Of a stretch of DNA of 64,000 nt, positions 37,140 to 45,224 are shown in pieces. Positions within the stretch are counted from its first letter, which is position 1. Each line of letters starts with the position of its first letter. The position numbers and the translations under genes were made by a program. Origin of the DNA: Fenollaria timonensis (GTDB taxonomy: Bacteria; Bacillota; Clostridia; Tissierellales; Peptoniphilaceae); NCBI RefSeq assembly GCF_001457835.1, contig NZ_LN898230.1, positions 637,600-701,599 of the forward strand, read 5' to 3'. The notes beneath the pieces were generated by a model. That model was given only the letters and a program-made list of their open reading frames with translations, ran no database searches and was not told the origin of the DNA.

Positions 37140-37203
37140 ATTTATACCCAAAACAGATAATTTGTAACAATTTGCGTAATAATTTTTTATCACGGGTATA
37201 AAT
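37140..37203. promoter_or_regulatory. Divergent promoter region with perfect 10-bp inverted repeat
   Basis: ATTTATACCC (37140-37149) and GGGTATAAAT (37194-37203) are perfect inverted complements 44 bp apart. Each contains a TATAAA that can serve as -10: minus strand for rubredoxin with TTGTTA (complement of 37165-37170) 18 bp upstream, plus strand for the RsbW-like gene with a poor TTGCGT at 37172-37177 and 19-bp spacing. The shared extended sequence may be a common -10 or a two-site operator. Confidence 0.5.
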
Positions 37204-37225
37204 AGATTAGTAGAGGAAGGATATA

Positions 37226-37621
37226 ATGTATAAATTTTATGGAACAGTATCTTCAAATATTGAAAGTGTCGAGATATTTGTAGATAGAATAGTAGAAAAT
37301 CTATATGAATATTTGCCTAATGAGATGATATTTAATATTAGGCTTGTTCTTAATGAGCTTATGCTTAATTCCGCATCACATGGCAACCAATATAGCAAGG
37401 ATAAAAAAGTTAAGCTATACATATCTATATGCAATGAGTCAATAAAACTTAGAGTTGAAGATGAGGGGGTCGGCACTCTTAGCATATGCTCGAATAATGC
37501 TGTCTGTGACCTTGGTGGAAGGGGATTAAAGATAGTTGAAGCCTTGACAGATAGCGTTGCTAGATTGGAACATGGTATAAAATGCACTATTTTTTCAAGC
37601 TTTATTGATGATAGAGAGTAA
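37226..37621 (+). CDS. RsbW/SpoIIAB-like ATP-binding protein (anti-sigma factor kinase-type HATPase)
   Basis: A 131-residue GHKL ATPase domain protein. The N-box LVLNELMLNSASHGN, the G1 box VEDEGVGT and the G2 region LGGRGLKIVEALTD are clear. Family members are serine kinases that sequester a sigma factor or phosphorylate an STAS anti-anti-sigma protein. No sigma factor or STAS gene is adjacent, so the target is unknown. It is preceded by GAGGAAGGAT and diverges from rubredoxin; typA follows from its own promoter. Confidence 0.82.
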   Translation: MYKFYGTVSSNIESVEIFVDRIVENLYEYLPNEMIFNIRLVLNELMLNSASHGNQYSKDKKVKLYISICNESIKLRVEDEGVGTLSICSNNAVCDLGGRGLKIVEALTDSVARLEHGIKCTIFSSFIDDRE

Positions 37622-37626
37622 AATAC

Positions 37627-37655
37627 TTGTAATTATTATAAAAAAGTATTATAAT
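37627..37655 (+). promoter_or_regulatory. Sigma-A-type promoter for typA
   Basis: TTGTAA (37627-37632), 17 bp, TATAAT (37650-37655), located 27 bp before the typA ATG. Confidence 0.75.
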
Positions 37656-37681
37656 AAAAGGTAGTGTTTAGGAGGAATAAT

Positions 37682-39508
37682 ATGTTAAGAGAAGATTTAA
37701 GAAATATAGCAATAATAGCGCACGTTGACCATGGTAAGACAACCTTAGTCGATCAAATGCTTAGACAATCAGGAACTTTCAGAGAAAACCAAGTTGTTCA
37801 AGACAGGGTTATGGACTCTGGAGACCTTGAAAAAGAACGTGGTATTACTATACTTTCAAAGAATACAGCCGTTATACACAACGGTAAAAAGATTAATATC
37901 ATTGATACGCCCGGCCATGCTGACTTCGGTGGTGAAGTAGAGAGAGTTCTAAAGATGGTTAATGGTGTAGTTTTGGTCGTAGATGCCTTTGAAGGGCCTA
38001 TGCCACAAACAAAATTCGTATTGAAGAAAGCTTTCGATTTAAACCTACCAGTTATTGTATGTATAAATAAGATTGATAGACCAGAAGTAAGACCAGTTCA
38101 AGTAGTTGACGAAGTTCTAGACTTATTCATAGAACTAGGTGCTGAAGATGAAGCACTAGAAGCTCCATTTATCTTTGCATCTGCTAAAAAAGGCTACGCA
38201 TCAAATCAAGCAACTATCGAAAAAGATAATATGGACGACTTATTTGACGCCATCGTCGAGCATATACCAGCTCCTGAATCAAACGAAGACGAGCCGCTAC
38301 AATTACTTATATCAACAATTGACTACAATGACTATGTTGGTAGAATTGGTATAGGCAAGATTGAAAGAGGTACTATAAAGAATGGCCAAGAAGCTGTCTT
38401 AGTTAATAAGCTTCATCCAGAAATGCAAAGAAAAGTTAAGATAGGTAAACTTTATGAATTCATTGGTCTTGACAAAGTTGAGACAAATGAACAAAAGGGC
38501 GGGGCGATAGTTGCCGTTACAGGTATTGAAGACATATCCATAGGTGATACTATAGCTGATTCTGAATGCCCAGAAGCACTAGACTTCGTTAAGATATCTG
38601 AACCAACCATATCTATGAACTTCATTGTTAATGACTCACCATTTGCAGGAAGAGAAGGTAAATTTGTAACATCTAGACAAATAAGAACAAGACTAGAAAA
38701 GGAATTACAATCAAATGTATCATTGAGAGTTGAAGAAACTGATTCAACTGACGCATTTAAGGTTTCAGGTAGAGGTGAGCTTCACTTATCAGTTTTAGTT
38801 GAAACAATGAGAAGGGAAGACTATGAACTTCAATTATCAAAACCACAAGTACTATTCAAAACTGATGAGAATGGCAAGAAGCTTGAACCTATGGAAAAGG
38901 TTACAGTAGACGTTTCTGAGCAATTTGTTGGAGCGGTTATAGATAAATTATCAAGAAGAAAAGCTGAATTACAAGAGATGAAAGAAAACTCAGCTGGATA
39001 CTCAAGACTAGTGTTTAAGATGCCTGCAAGAGGCTTAATTGGATACAGAGGCGAGTTTATGACTGATACACACGGAGAAGGTATTATAAACTCGAGCTTC
39101 TTAGGTTATGAACCATATAAAGGCGATATACCTACAAGAACTACCGGCTCACTAATTGCCTTTGAAACAGGTGTTGCATCAAGCTATGGATTAAATATCG
39201 CTCAAGGCAGAGGTATATTATTCATAGGGCCACAAACTGAAGTTTATGAAGGCATGGTTGTTGGAGAAAATCCAAAGGGTCTTGATATAGAAGTTAACGT
39301 TACTAAGAAGAAACAAATGACTAATACAAGAGCAGCGGGCTCTGATGATGCTATCAGACTTAGCCCACCAAGAGTATTATCGCTTGAGGAAGCACTTGAA
39401 TTTATTGAAGACGATGAGCTAATAGAAGTGACACCAAAATCTATTAGAATAAGAAAGAAAATATTGGATACAAACAAGAGATATAAATCAAAAAATACTA
39501 AGAAATAG
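37682..39508 (+). CDS. typA: Ribosome-associated GTPase TypA/BipA
   Basis: Translational GTPase of 608 residues linked to ribosome assembly and stress or cold adaptation. G1 AHVDHGKTTLVDQM, the switch-I region RGITILSKNTAV, G3 DTPGHADFGGEVER and G4 NKIDRPEVRP, then domain II, EF-G-like domains III/V and the C-terminal domain (ARGLIGYRGEFMTDTHGEG). The ATG at 37682 follows AGGAGG; an upstream in-frame GTG at 37664 precedes that site and is rejected. Confidence 0.97.
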   Translation: MLREDLRNIAIIAHVDHGKTTLVDQMLRQSGTFRENQVVQDRVMDSGDLEKERGITILSKNTAVIHNGKKINIIDTPGHADFGGEVERVLKMVNGVVLVVDAFEGPMPQTKFVLKKAFDLNLPVIVCINKIDRPEVRPVQVVDEVLDLFIELGAEDEALEAPFIFASAKKGYASNQATIEKDNMDDLFDAIVEHIPAPESNEDEPLQLLISTIDYNDYVGRIGIGKIERGTIKNGQEAVLVNKLHPEMQRKVKIGKLYEFIGLDKVETNEQKGGAIVAVTGIEDISIGDTIADSECPEALDFVKISEPTISMNFIVNDSPFAGREGKFVTSRQIRTRLEKELQSNVSLRVEETDSTDAFKVSGRGELHLSVLVETMRREDYELQLSKPQVLFKTDENGKKLEPMEKVTVDVSEQFVGAVIDKLSRRKAELQEMKENSAGYSRLVFKMPARGLIGYRGEFMTDTHGEGIINSSFLGYEPYKGDIPTRTTGSLIAFETGVASSYGLNIAQGRGILFIGPQTEVYEGMVVGENPKGLDIEVNVTKKKQMTNTRAAGSDDAIRLSPPRVLSLEEALEFIEDDELIEVTPKSIRIRKKILDTNKRYKSKNTKK

Positions 39509-39519
39509 GAGATAATGCG

Positions 39520-40947
39520 ATGGATGTCTCATTACAAGTTTTAATTGGTTATTTATTAAACTTGCTATTAGGCCTATTTATAGTTTTTAAAGAAAGAAAG
39601 AATATAAAGTCAACATGGCTATGGTTAATGATACTACTTTATTTGCCATTTGTTGGCTTTATACTTTATATGTTCTTTGGACTTAATTACAGAAAGAGAA
39701 AAACTTTTGATGAAAAGATGATGCTAGATGAGCAAGAGAAAAGACTTATTGAGCATCAAAAAAAGTATATAGCTCTAAGTAATTCAGATAGCTTAAATGC
39801 AGATCAAAAAGATTTAATAAATTTATGCTTATCAACAAGCGATTCCGCTTTTACCGATTATAACGACATTAAATTTTACTTTGATGGAAAAGATAAGTTT
39901 AAGGACTTATTTGAGGACATCAAGAATGCAAAAGAATACATCTATGTAGAGTACTACATCTTTAAAACAGATGAACTAGGAAGGGAGCTTATAAGCCTTC
40001 TTAATCAAAAGTTAAAAGAAGGGGTAGAGGTAAGGATACTTGTCGACGCAGTTGGCTCTAGAAGCATCAGAAAAAGACACTTTATAGAGTTTAAAAGATT
40101 AGGTGGCGAAGTAGACTCGTTCTTCCCATTATTTTTCTCTAAATTTACTACAAGATTCAACTATAGAAATCATAGAAAGATAGTTGTTATTGATGGTAAA
40201 ATTGCATATAGCGGCGGTTTTAATGTTGGTAATGAGTATATTAACAATGATAAAAAATTTGGATTTTGGAGAGATACTCATTTTAGATTAGAAGGGGACA
40301 TAGTTGAAGAGTACCTAAGAAGATTTAACTTTGACTATAGATTTGCTACTAAGATTAAAACAAAAGGTGAATTTTATAAAGATCATGACATTAAGACTTT
40401 AAGCAGAATGCAGCTAGTAACATCAGGACCAGACTCTATGTATGAAAGTATAAAGAATGTCTATTTAAAAATGATTAGCACGGCTAAAACAAGGCTATGG
40501 ATACAAAGTCCGTACTTTGTTCCTGATGAATCTATATTTGAAGCAGTTAGGATAGCTGCTTTATCAGGTGTTGATGTTAGAATTATGATACCAGATAAAC
40601 CAGATCACTTCTTCGTATATTGGGCAACACAAAGCTATGTGGGACAGCTGCTTGAAGACGGGGTTAAGGTTTATGAGTATGGAAAAGGCTTTTTACACGC
40701 TAAACAAGTTGTTAAAGATGATGATATATGCACGGTAGGAACAGCTAACTTTGATATTAGAAGTTTCTCATTAAACTTTGAAGCGAATTTGATTTTTTAT
40801 GATAAAGATACAAATGCATTATTAAGTGAACAATTTTTGAGGGATATGGAAGAGTCGAAAGAGCTTACTCTTGATAGATACAATCAAAGATCAAGAGTTG
40901 CCAAGATTAAAGAGTCAATAACTAGATTGTTTTCACCAATGCTATAA
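39520..40947 (+). CDS. cls: Cardiolipin synthase (phospholipase D family)
   Basis: A 475-residue membrane enzyme joining two phosphatidylglycerols to make cardiolipin and glycerol. Two N-terminal transmembrane helices (about 5-22 and 31-50) are followed by two PLD half-sites: HRKIVVIDGKIAYSGGFN and HAKQVVKDDDICTVGTANFD (HxK motifs). AGGAG lies 10 bp before the ATG, 11 bp after typA, so they are likely co-transcribed. A terminator-like hairpin follows. Confidence 0.95.
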   Translation: MDVSLQVLIGYLLNLLLGLFIVFKERKNIKSTWLWLMILLYLPFVGFILYMFFGLNYRKRKTFDEKMMLDEQEKRLIEHQKKYIALSNSDSLNADQKDLINLCLSTSDSAFTDYNDIKFYFDGKDKFKDLFEDIKNAKEYIYVEYYIFKTDELGRELISLLNQKLKEGVEVRILVDAVGSRSIRKRHFIEFKRLGGEVDSFFPLFFSKFTTRFNYRNHRKIVVIDGKIAYSGGFNVGNEYINNDKKFGFWRDTHFRLEGDIVEEYLRRFNFDYRFATKIKTKGEFYKDHDIKTLSRMQLVTSGPDSMYESIKNVYLKMISTAKTRLWIQSPYFVPDESIFEAVRIAALSGVDVRIMIPDKPDHFFVYWATQSYVGQLLEDGVKVYEYGKGFLHAKQVVKDDDICTVGTANFDIRSFSLNFEANLIFYDKDTNALLSEQFLRDMEESKELTLDRYNQRSRVAKIKESITRLFSPML

Positions 40948-40961
40948 TAAATATATACTGT

Positions 40962-40996
40962 ATAAGGCTAAATACGATGTTTAGTCTTATTTTTTC
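40962..40996 (+). terminator. Rho-independent terminator after cls
   Basis: ATAAGGCTAAA pairs with TTTAGTCTTAT (one G-T), followed by TTTTT. Confidence 0.8.
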
Positions 40997-41048
40997 GCAT
41001 TGATATGGAAGTGCTATAAAAAATATCTATATTAATCATACTAAAAAC

Positions 41049-41077
41049 TTGCTAATAAATCAAAAATGTGTTATAAT
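41049..41077 (+). promoter_or_regulatory. Sigma-A-type promoter for rny
   Basis: TTGCTA (41049-41054), 17 bp, TATAAT (41072-41077), about 54 bp before the rny start. Confidence 0.75.
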
Positions 41078-41131
41078 AACTTTAAGCGTGATGCTTAAAA
41101 CCAATAAAATTTAATAGGAGGTGTTTTAAGT

Positions 41132-42682
41132 TTGGATAAGTTTTTAACAGGCGAAGTACTGATTACAGCTTTAATTGCTATAGTTCTAGGTTTTATCATA
41201 GGATATATAATTAGAAAGATTCTAGGCGAAAAGAAGATTAAAAGTGCTGAAATTGAATCAAGTAGAATTATCGAAGACGCAAAGAACAAAGCAAGTCAAG
41301 AAGCTAAAGAGAAGATACTATCTGCCCAAGAAGAAATTCACAAACTAAGAAATGACCTCGACAAAGAAGCAAAAGAAAAAGAAATCGAACTGAAAAAATC
41401 GGAAAAAAGATTGATCAACAAAGAAGAAAATCTTGACAAGAGAACACAATCTTACGAAAAGAAGGAAGAACAACTTAAGAATAAGATGAACTCTTTAAGT
41501 AAGAAAGAAGAAGAAGTTGAACAATTAATTGAAGAAAGAAGAAAAGAAATTGAGCGCGTTTCCAAAATGAGTACCCAAGAAGCAAAAGACATCATCTTGG
41601 ATGAAGTTAAAAAGGAAATGACTCATGAGTGTGCTACTTATATCAGACAAGCTACATATGAAGCTAAAGAAGAAGCACAAAAGAATGCTAGAGAAATCAT
41701 AGCTGACGCTATTCAAAAGAATGCATCTGACTATGTAACTGAAGTTAGTGTTAATGTTGTTAACCTACCAAATGACGAGATGAAGGGAAGAATCATCGGT
41801 AGAGAAGGTAGAAATATAAGAACACTAGAAACTTTAACCGGAGTAGATCTAATCATAGACGATACACCGGAAGCAGTAGTATTATCAAGTTTTGACCCAA
41901 TTAGAAGAGAGATTTGCAAAATTGCTTTAGAAAAACTTATAGCTGACGGAAGAATTCATCCAGCTAGGATTGAAGAGATGGTCAACAAAGCTAAGGTCGA
42001 GGTAGAGACAGTTATAAAAGAAGAAGGTGAAAGAGCCGTTATCGAAGCCGGCGTACGTAACTTACATCCTGAGCTAGTAAAACTATTAGGTAGACTTAAA
42101 TTTAGAACAAGCTATGGTCAAAATGTCCTAGAGCACTCTATAGAGGTAGCTAAACTATCAGCAACTATAGCTGAAGAGCTAGGCGCAGACATAAGGCTTG
42201 CTAGAAGAGGAGGTTTACTACACGATATAGGTAAATCCATTGACCAACAAATGGAAGGAAGCCATATCGAGATAGGTGTAAATACTTGCAAGAGATATAA
42301 GGAGAATAAAGAAGTTCTAAACATCATCGCATCACACCATGGTGACGAAGAGCCAACAACAGTTGAGGCTGTTATCGTTCAAGCTGCAGACGCAATATCT
42401 GCTGCAAGACCAGGCGCTAGAAGAGAAACATTAGAATCGTACATCAAGAGGCTAGAAACACTAGAGGGTATAGCTAACTCATTTGAAGGTATAGAAAAGT
42501 CATTTGCTATACAAGCTGGTAGAGAAATCAGAATAATGGTTAAACCTGAAGTTATAGATGAAGATAAAATGCTTTTAATGAGTCGCGATATTGCTAAGCA
42601 AATTGAAGAAAATTTGGAATATCCAGGACAAATAAAAGTTACTGTCATTAGAGAAACAAGAAGTACTGATTATGCAAAATAG
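41132..42682 (+). CDS. rny: Ribonuclease Y
   Basis: Membrane-anchored endoribonuclease that initiates mRNA decay in many Firmicutes. 516 residues: N-terminal helix (about 7-28, [20 protein letters not shown]), long coiled coil (about 35-200), KH domain ([19 protein letters not shown]) and HD domain with the metal-binding HD in [10 protein letters not shown] and the HH of [13 protein letters not shown] start at 41132, preceded by AGGAGGTG. Confidence 0.97.
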   Translation: MDKFLTGEVLITALIAIVLGFIIGYIIRKILGEKKIKSAEIESSRIIEDAKNKASQEAKEKILSAQEEIHKLRNDLDKEAKEKEIELKKSEKRLINKEENLDKRTQSYEKKEEQLKNKMNSLSKKEEEVEQLIEERRKEIERVSKMSTQEAKDIILDEVKKEMTHECATYIRQATYEAKEEAQKNAREIIADAIQKNASDYVTEVSVNVVNLPNDEMKGRIIGREGRNIRTLETLTGVDLIIDDTPEAVVLSSFDPIRREICKIALEKLIADGRIHPARIEEMVNKAKVEVETVIKEEGERAVIEAGVRNLHPELVKLLGRLKFRTSYGQNVLEHSIEVAKLSATIAEELGADIRLARRGGLLHDIGKSIDQQMEGSHIEIGVNTCKRYKENKEVLNIIASHHGDEEPTTVEAVIVQAADAISAARPGARRETLESYIKRLETLEGIANSFEGIEKSFAIQAGREIRIMVKPEVIDEDKMLLMSRDIAKQIEENLEYPGQIKVTVIRETRSTDYAK

Positions 42683-42692
42683 TATTTAAATA

Positions 42693-42728
42693 AAATGTGT
42701 AGATAAAAAGTCTACACATTTTTTATTT
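42693..42728 (+). terminator. Rho-independent terminator after rny
   Basis: AAAATGTGTAGA pairs with TCTACACATTTT, 7-base loop, followed by a TTTTT run. IS30 copy 3 begins about 30 bp downstream. Confidence 0.88.
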
Positions 42729-42745
42729 GTTTATGATATTAAATA

Positions 42746-42758
42746 CACAAATTATAAT
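42746..42758. repeat. 13-bp target-site duplication, left side of IS30 copy 3
   Basis: CACAAATTATAAT, repeated exactly at 44024-44036. Confidence 0.93.
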
Positions 42759-44023
42759 GGAAGATTGTATAATTAACTTAGCCACCAAATAAAAAAATCA
42801 TGTGTACATATGGTATAGTATTAGTAACAAACAAAAAAACAACTATACGGAGGTACACATGACTCATATAAATTATACCATAGAATTTACAGAACGCAAG
42901 AAAAATTCACATCTATCACTACATGAAATGTCATTAATACAGGCATGGAAAATAGATGGACATAGCAACAGAGAGATAGCAAGAAGGCTAAATAGAGCCC
43001 CGCAGACAATAAACAACGCAATAAAGAAAGGCACAGTAAAGCAAAAGAGAATAATAAAAAGTAATAACAAAACATATACTTACTACGATGAAAAATACTT
43101 TGCCTTAACTAATTATGAGGTATATATAAACAATAGATCTTCTTGCGGAAGAAGACCAAAATATATAGATATAGTCGAATTTCTTAAATGGGCAGACAAT
43201 AAAATGTTAAAAGATAAATGGTCTCCAGATGTATGTGTTGGATACGCAAAAGCAAATAGACTCTTTCCATCATCAGAAATACCATCAACAAAAAGCCTCT
43301 ACAACTGGATAAATAAGTCACTAATGAAAACAAAAAATATAGATCTACTAGAAAAAGTAAAGAGAAAAAACAAAAATAGCACAAGAAGAACAAGACAAAA
43401 CAAGAAAAAGCTTGGCATATCCATAGAAGAAAGACCAGATAAAATACAAACAAGAGAAGAATTCGGCCACTGGGAAATAGATACAGTTATAGGTAAAAAG
43501 AAAAAGACAGATCCAGTACTACTTACATTAGTAGAAAGAAAAACAAGATATGAAAAGCTGATAAAAATACATGGAAAAACACCCGATGCAGTAGACATTG
43601 GACTTAAATTCTTAAAAGATAATGCGCAGTTAAACAAAGAAATATTTAAAAGTATAACATCAGATAATGGTTCAGAATTTTCAAGCTTATCAGAATTAGC
43701 AGAATATGTAGATATATATTTTTGTCATCCATATACATCATGGGAAAGAGGAACTAGTGAATGTCAACATAAATTAATACGAAGATTTATACAAAAAGGC
43801 ACATCAATAGAAGAAGTATCAAAAGAAAAAATATACAGAATAAACGAGTGGATGAATAATTTGCCAAGAAAAATCTTTAATTACAAAACTGCAAAAGAAG
43901 AGTTCATAAAGGAAATAAAACAGCTTAAAAGTATCTAGTTTAATAAAAATAAATACTTTTAAGCTATACTATACATTTAGTCTATATGATGTCTGGGTGG
44001 CTAACTTATTGTTGCAATTTATA
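42759..44023 (+). mobile_element. IS30-family insertion sequence, copy 3 (1265 bp)
   Basis: Same ends and length as copies 1 and 2. It lies in the intergenic space between the rny terminator and the promoter of the Xer recombinase gene, in the same orientation as copy 2. No gene is broken. Internal inverted repeat at 43922-43934 with 43953-43965 as in the other copies. Confidence 0.96.
42859..43938 (+). CDS. IS30-family transposase (copy 3)
   Basis: A 359-residue DDE transposase, identical to those of copies 1 and 2 (HTH, HWEIDTVIGKK, SDNGSEF, SWERGTSE). ATG at 42859 follows CGGAGGTAC. Confidence 0.97.
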   Translation: MTHINYTIEFTERKKNSHLSLHEMSLIQAWKIDGHSNREIARRLNRAPQTINNAIKKGTVKQKRIIKSNNKTYTYYDEKYFALTNYEVYINNRSSCGRRPKYIDIVEFLKWADNKMLKDKWSPDVCVGYAKANRLFPSSEIPSTKSLYNWINKSLMKTKNIDLLEKVKRKNKNSTRRTRQNKKKLGISIEERPDKIQTREEFGHWEIDTVIGKKKKTDPVLLTLVERKTRYEKLIKIHGKTPDAVDIGLKFLKDNAQLNKEIFKSITSDNGSEFSSLSELAEYVDIYFCHPYTSWERGTSECQHKLIRRFIQKGTSIEEVSKEKIYRINEWMNNLPRKIFNYKTAKEEFIKEIKQLKSI

Positions 44024-44036
44024 CACAAATTATAAT
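44024..44036. repeat. 13-bp target-site duplication, right side of IS30 copy 3
   Basis: CACAAATTATAAT, identical to 42746-42758. The TATAAT inside it lies 16 bp from a TTGTTG within the IS end (44009-44014), forming a possible outward hybrid promoter toward the Xer gene. Confidence 0.93.
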
Positions 44037-44112
44037 TAGAATTAGTATTATTATTAGTATAAAGATTGGAGCTAATTTAAATTAAATAAATATAAGTATT
44101 ATTTAAAAAGCT

Positions 44113-44141
44113 TTGACATTTATATAAAAGGGTGGTATAAT
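44113..44141 (+). promoter_or_regulatory. Consensus sigma-A promoter of the Xer recombinase gene
   Basis: TTGACA (44113-44118), exactly 17 bp, TATAAT (44136-44141): a full match to the consensus. It lies about 75 bp before the start codon. Confidence 0.85.
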
Positions 44142-44154
44142 AGATTTAGATAAA

Positions 44155-44182
44155 ATGTCGCTAAATATAAATTTAGTGACAT
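44155..44182. repeat. 12-bp dyad immediately downstream of the Xer promoter
   Basis: ATGTCGCTAAAT (44155-44166), loop ATAA, ATTTAGTGACAT (44171-44182); one G-T pair. It starts 14 bp after the -10 box, so it overlaps or directly follows the transcription start. It lacks a T-run, so it is not a terminator; an operator or an mRNA-stabilising 5' hairpin fits better. Confidence 0.6.
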
Positions 44183-44214
44183 AAACACATAATATCGAAA
44201 GGGGCTTCAAATAT

Positions 44215-45189
44215 ATGGCAATTACACAAAAAAACGATCCTAACTACATAAAAGACTTTTTAGGATATTTAAAATCAGTTAAGGGTTTGTCTCCTAATAC
44301 TATTCAAAGTTATTATTATGACTTAAAATCCTTCCTTAACTTTGTCGCTATTCGTTTAGAAATTTTAGATGAAAACGATGAATATTATTATACAGCTGTT
44401 ACTATTGATGACATTAAAAAGCTTCAAATTAATGACCTATATGCTTTCATATCCTACGCTGATGAAGATCTTGATAACACTAACTATGGTAAATATAGAA
44501 AAGCTGCTGTAGTTCATGCTCTATACGCTTACCTAATGAAGGTTAATCTAATCGATAATAACGTTGCTAATGAGTTAGAAATGCCTAAGATTGATCAGCG
44601 TCTACCAATATACTTAAGTCTTAATCAATGCGAAATGCTATTAAATACCATTATGAAGAATGAAAATAACGAAATGCGTAATCGTGACTATGCTATAATT
44701 ATGCTGTTTTTAAACTGTGGTCTACGTATATCTGAGCTTACTAGCCTTAATTTAGACTCTATTAATGAGGATAGATACATCAATGTTGTTGGTAAAGGCA
44801 ATAAAGAAAGACAAATATATTTAAATGATGCTACCTTTAGTGCAATAAAGGACTATATAGAAGTAAGACCGAAAGATGTTAAAGAAAGTGACAAACACGC
44901 CCTGTTCATCTCTCAAAAGAAGGTTCGTATGTCAAATCGCGCTGTTCAGTACATGTTTGATAAGTATCTACTTGAGGCTGGTCTTGACAAAAATAAGTTT
45001 ACAGTCCATAAATTAAGACATACTGCCGCTACCCTTATGTATAAATATGGCTCAGTAGATATAAGGTCTTTGCAAGAGATACTTGGTCACACATCAGTTG
45101 CTACAACACAGATATATACCCATCTTGATAATAGCACTCTTAAAAAATCAATTGAAAATAATCCACTAGCTAATAGAAAAAAGTATTAG
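44215..45189 (+). CDS. xer: Tyrosine recombinase, XerC/XerD-like
   Basis: A 324-residue site-specific recombinase with the N-terminal SAM-like core-binding domain (FLGYLKSVKGLSPNTIQSYY) and the catalytic domain: Arg171 (LRISELTSL), the GKGNKER lysine near 197, His265 and Arg268 (HKLRHTAA), His292 (LGHTSVATT) and nucleophile Tyr301 (IYTH). Length and motifs fit chromosomal dimer resolution Xer proteins rather than phage integrases, but a mobile-element integrase cannot be excluded. GGGG lies 10 bp before the ATG. The stop codon lies in a terminator stem. Confidence 0.88.
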   Translation: MAITQKNDPNYIKDFLGYLKSVKGLSPNTIQSYYYDLKSFLNFVAIRLEILDENDEYYYTAVTIDDIKKLQINDLYAFISYADEDLDNTNYGKYRKAAVVHALYAYLMKVNLIDNNVANELEMPKIDQRLPIYLSLNQCEMLLNTIMKNENNEMRNRDYAIIMLFLNCGLRISELTSLNLDSINEDRYINVVGKGNKERQIYLNDATFSAIKDYIEVRPKDVKESDKHALFISQKKVRMSNRAVQYMFDKYLLEAGLDKNKFTVHKLRHTAATLMYKYGSVDIRSLQEILGHTSVATTQIYTHLDNSTLKKSIENNPLANRKKY

Positions 45190-45213
45190 ATTCGCTCTAA
45201 TACTTTTATTTTG
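45179..45213. terminator. Bidirectional terminator between xer and the convergent YnbB-like gene
   Basis: AAAAGTATTAGA (45179-45190) and TCTAATACTTTT (45196-45207) form a perfect 12-bp stem with a 5-base loop; T-rich on both strands. It overlaps the xer stop codon and ends the minus-strand operon as well. Confidence 0.88.
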
Positions 45214-45224
45214 CTTATATTTTA

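Noticed and set aside
44215-45189. Phage or integrative-element integrase next to IS copy 3
   Set aside because: No phage genes, tRNA target or attachment repeats are nearby, and the protein has the length and motifs of a housekeeping Xer. The IS lies upstream of the promoter by chance as far as can be seen.
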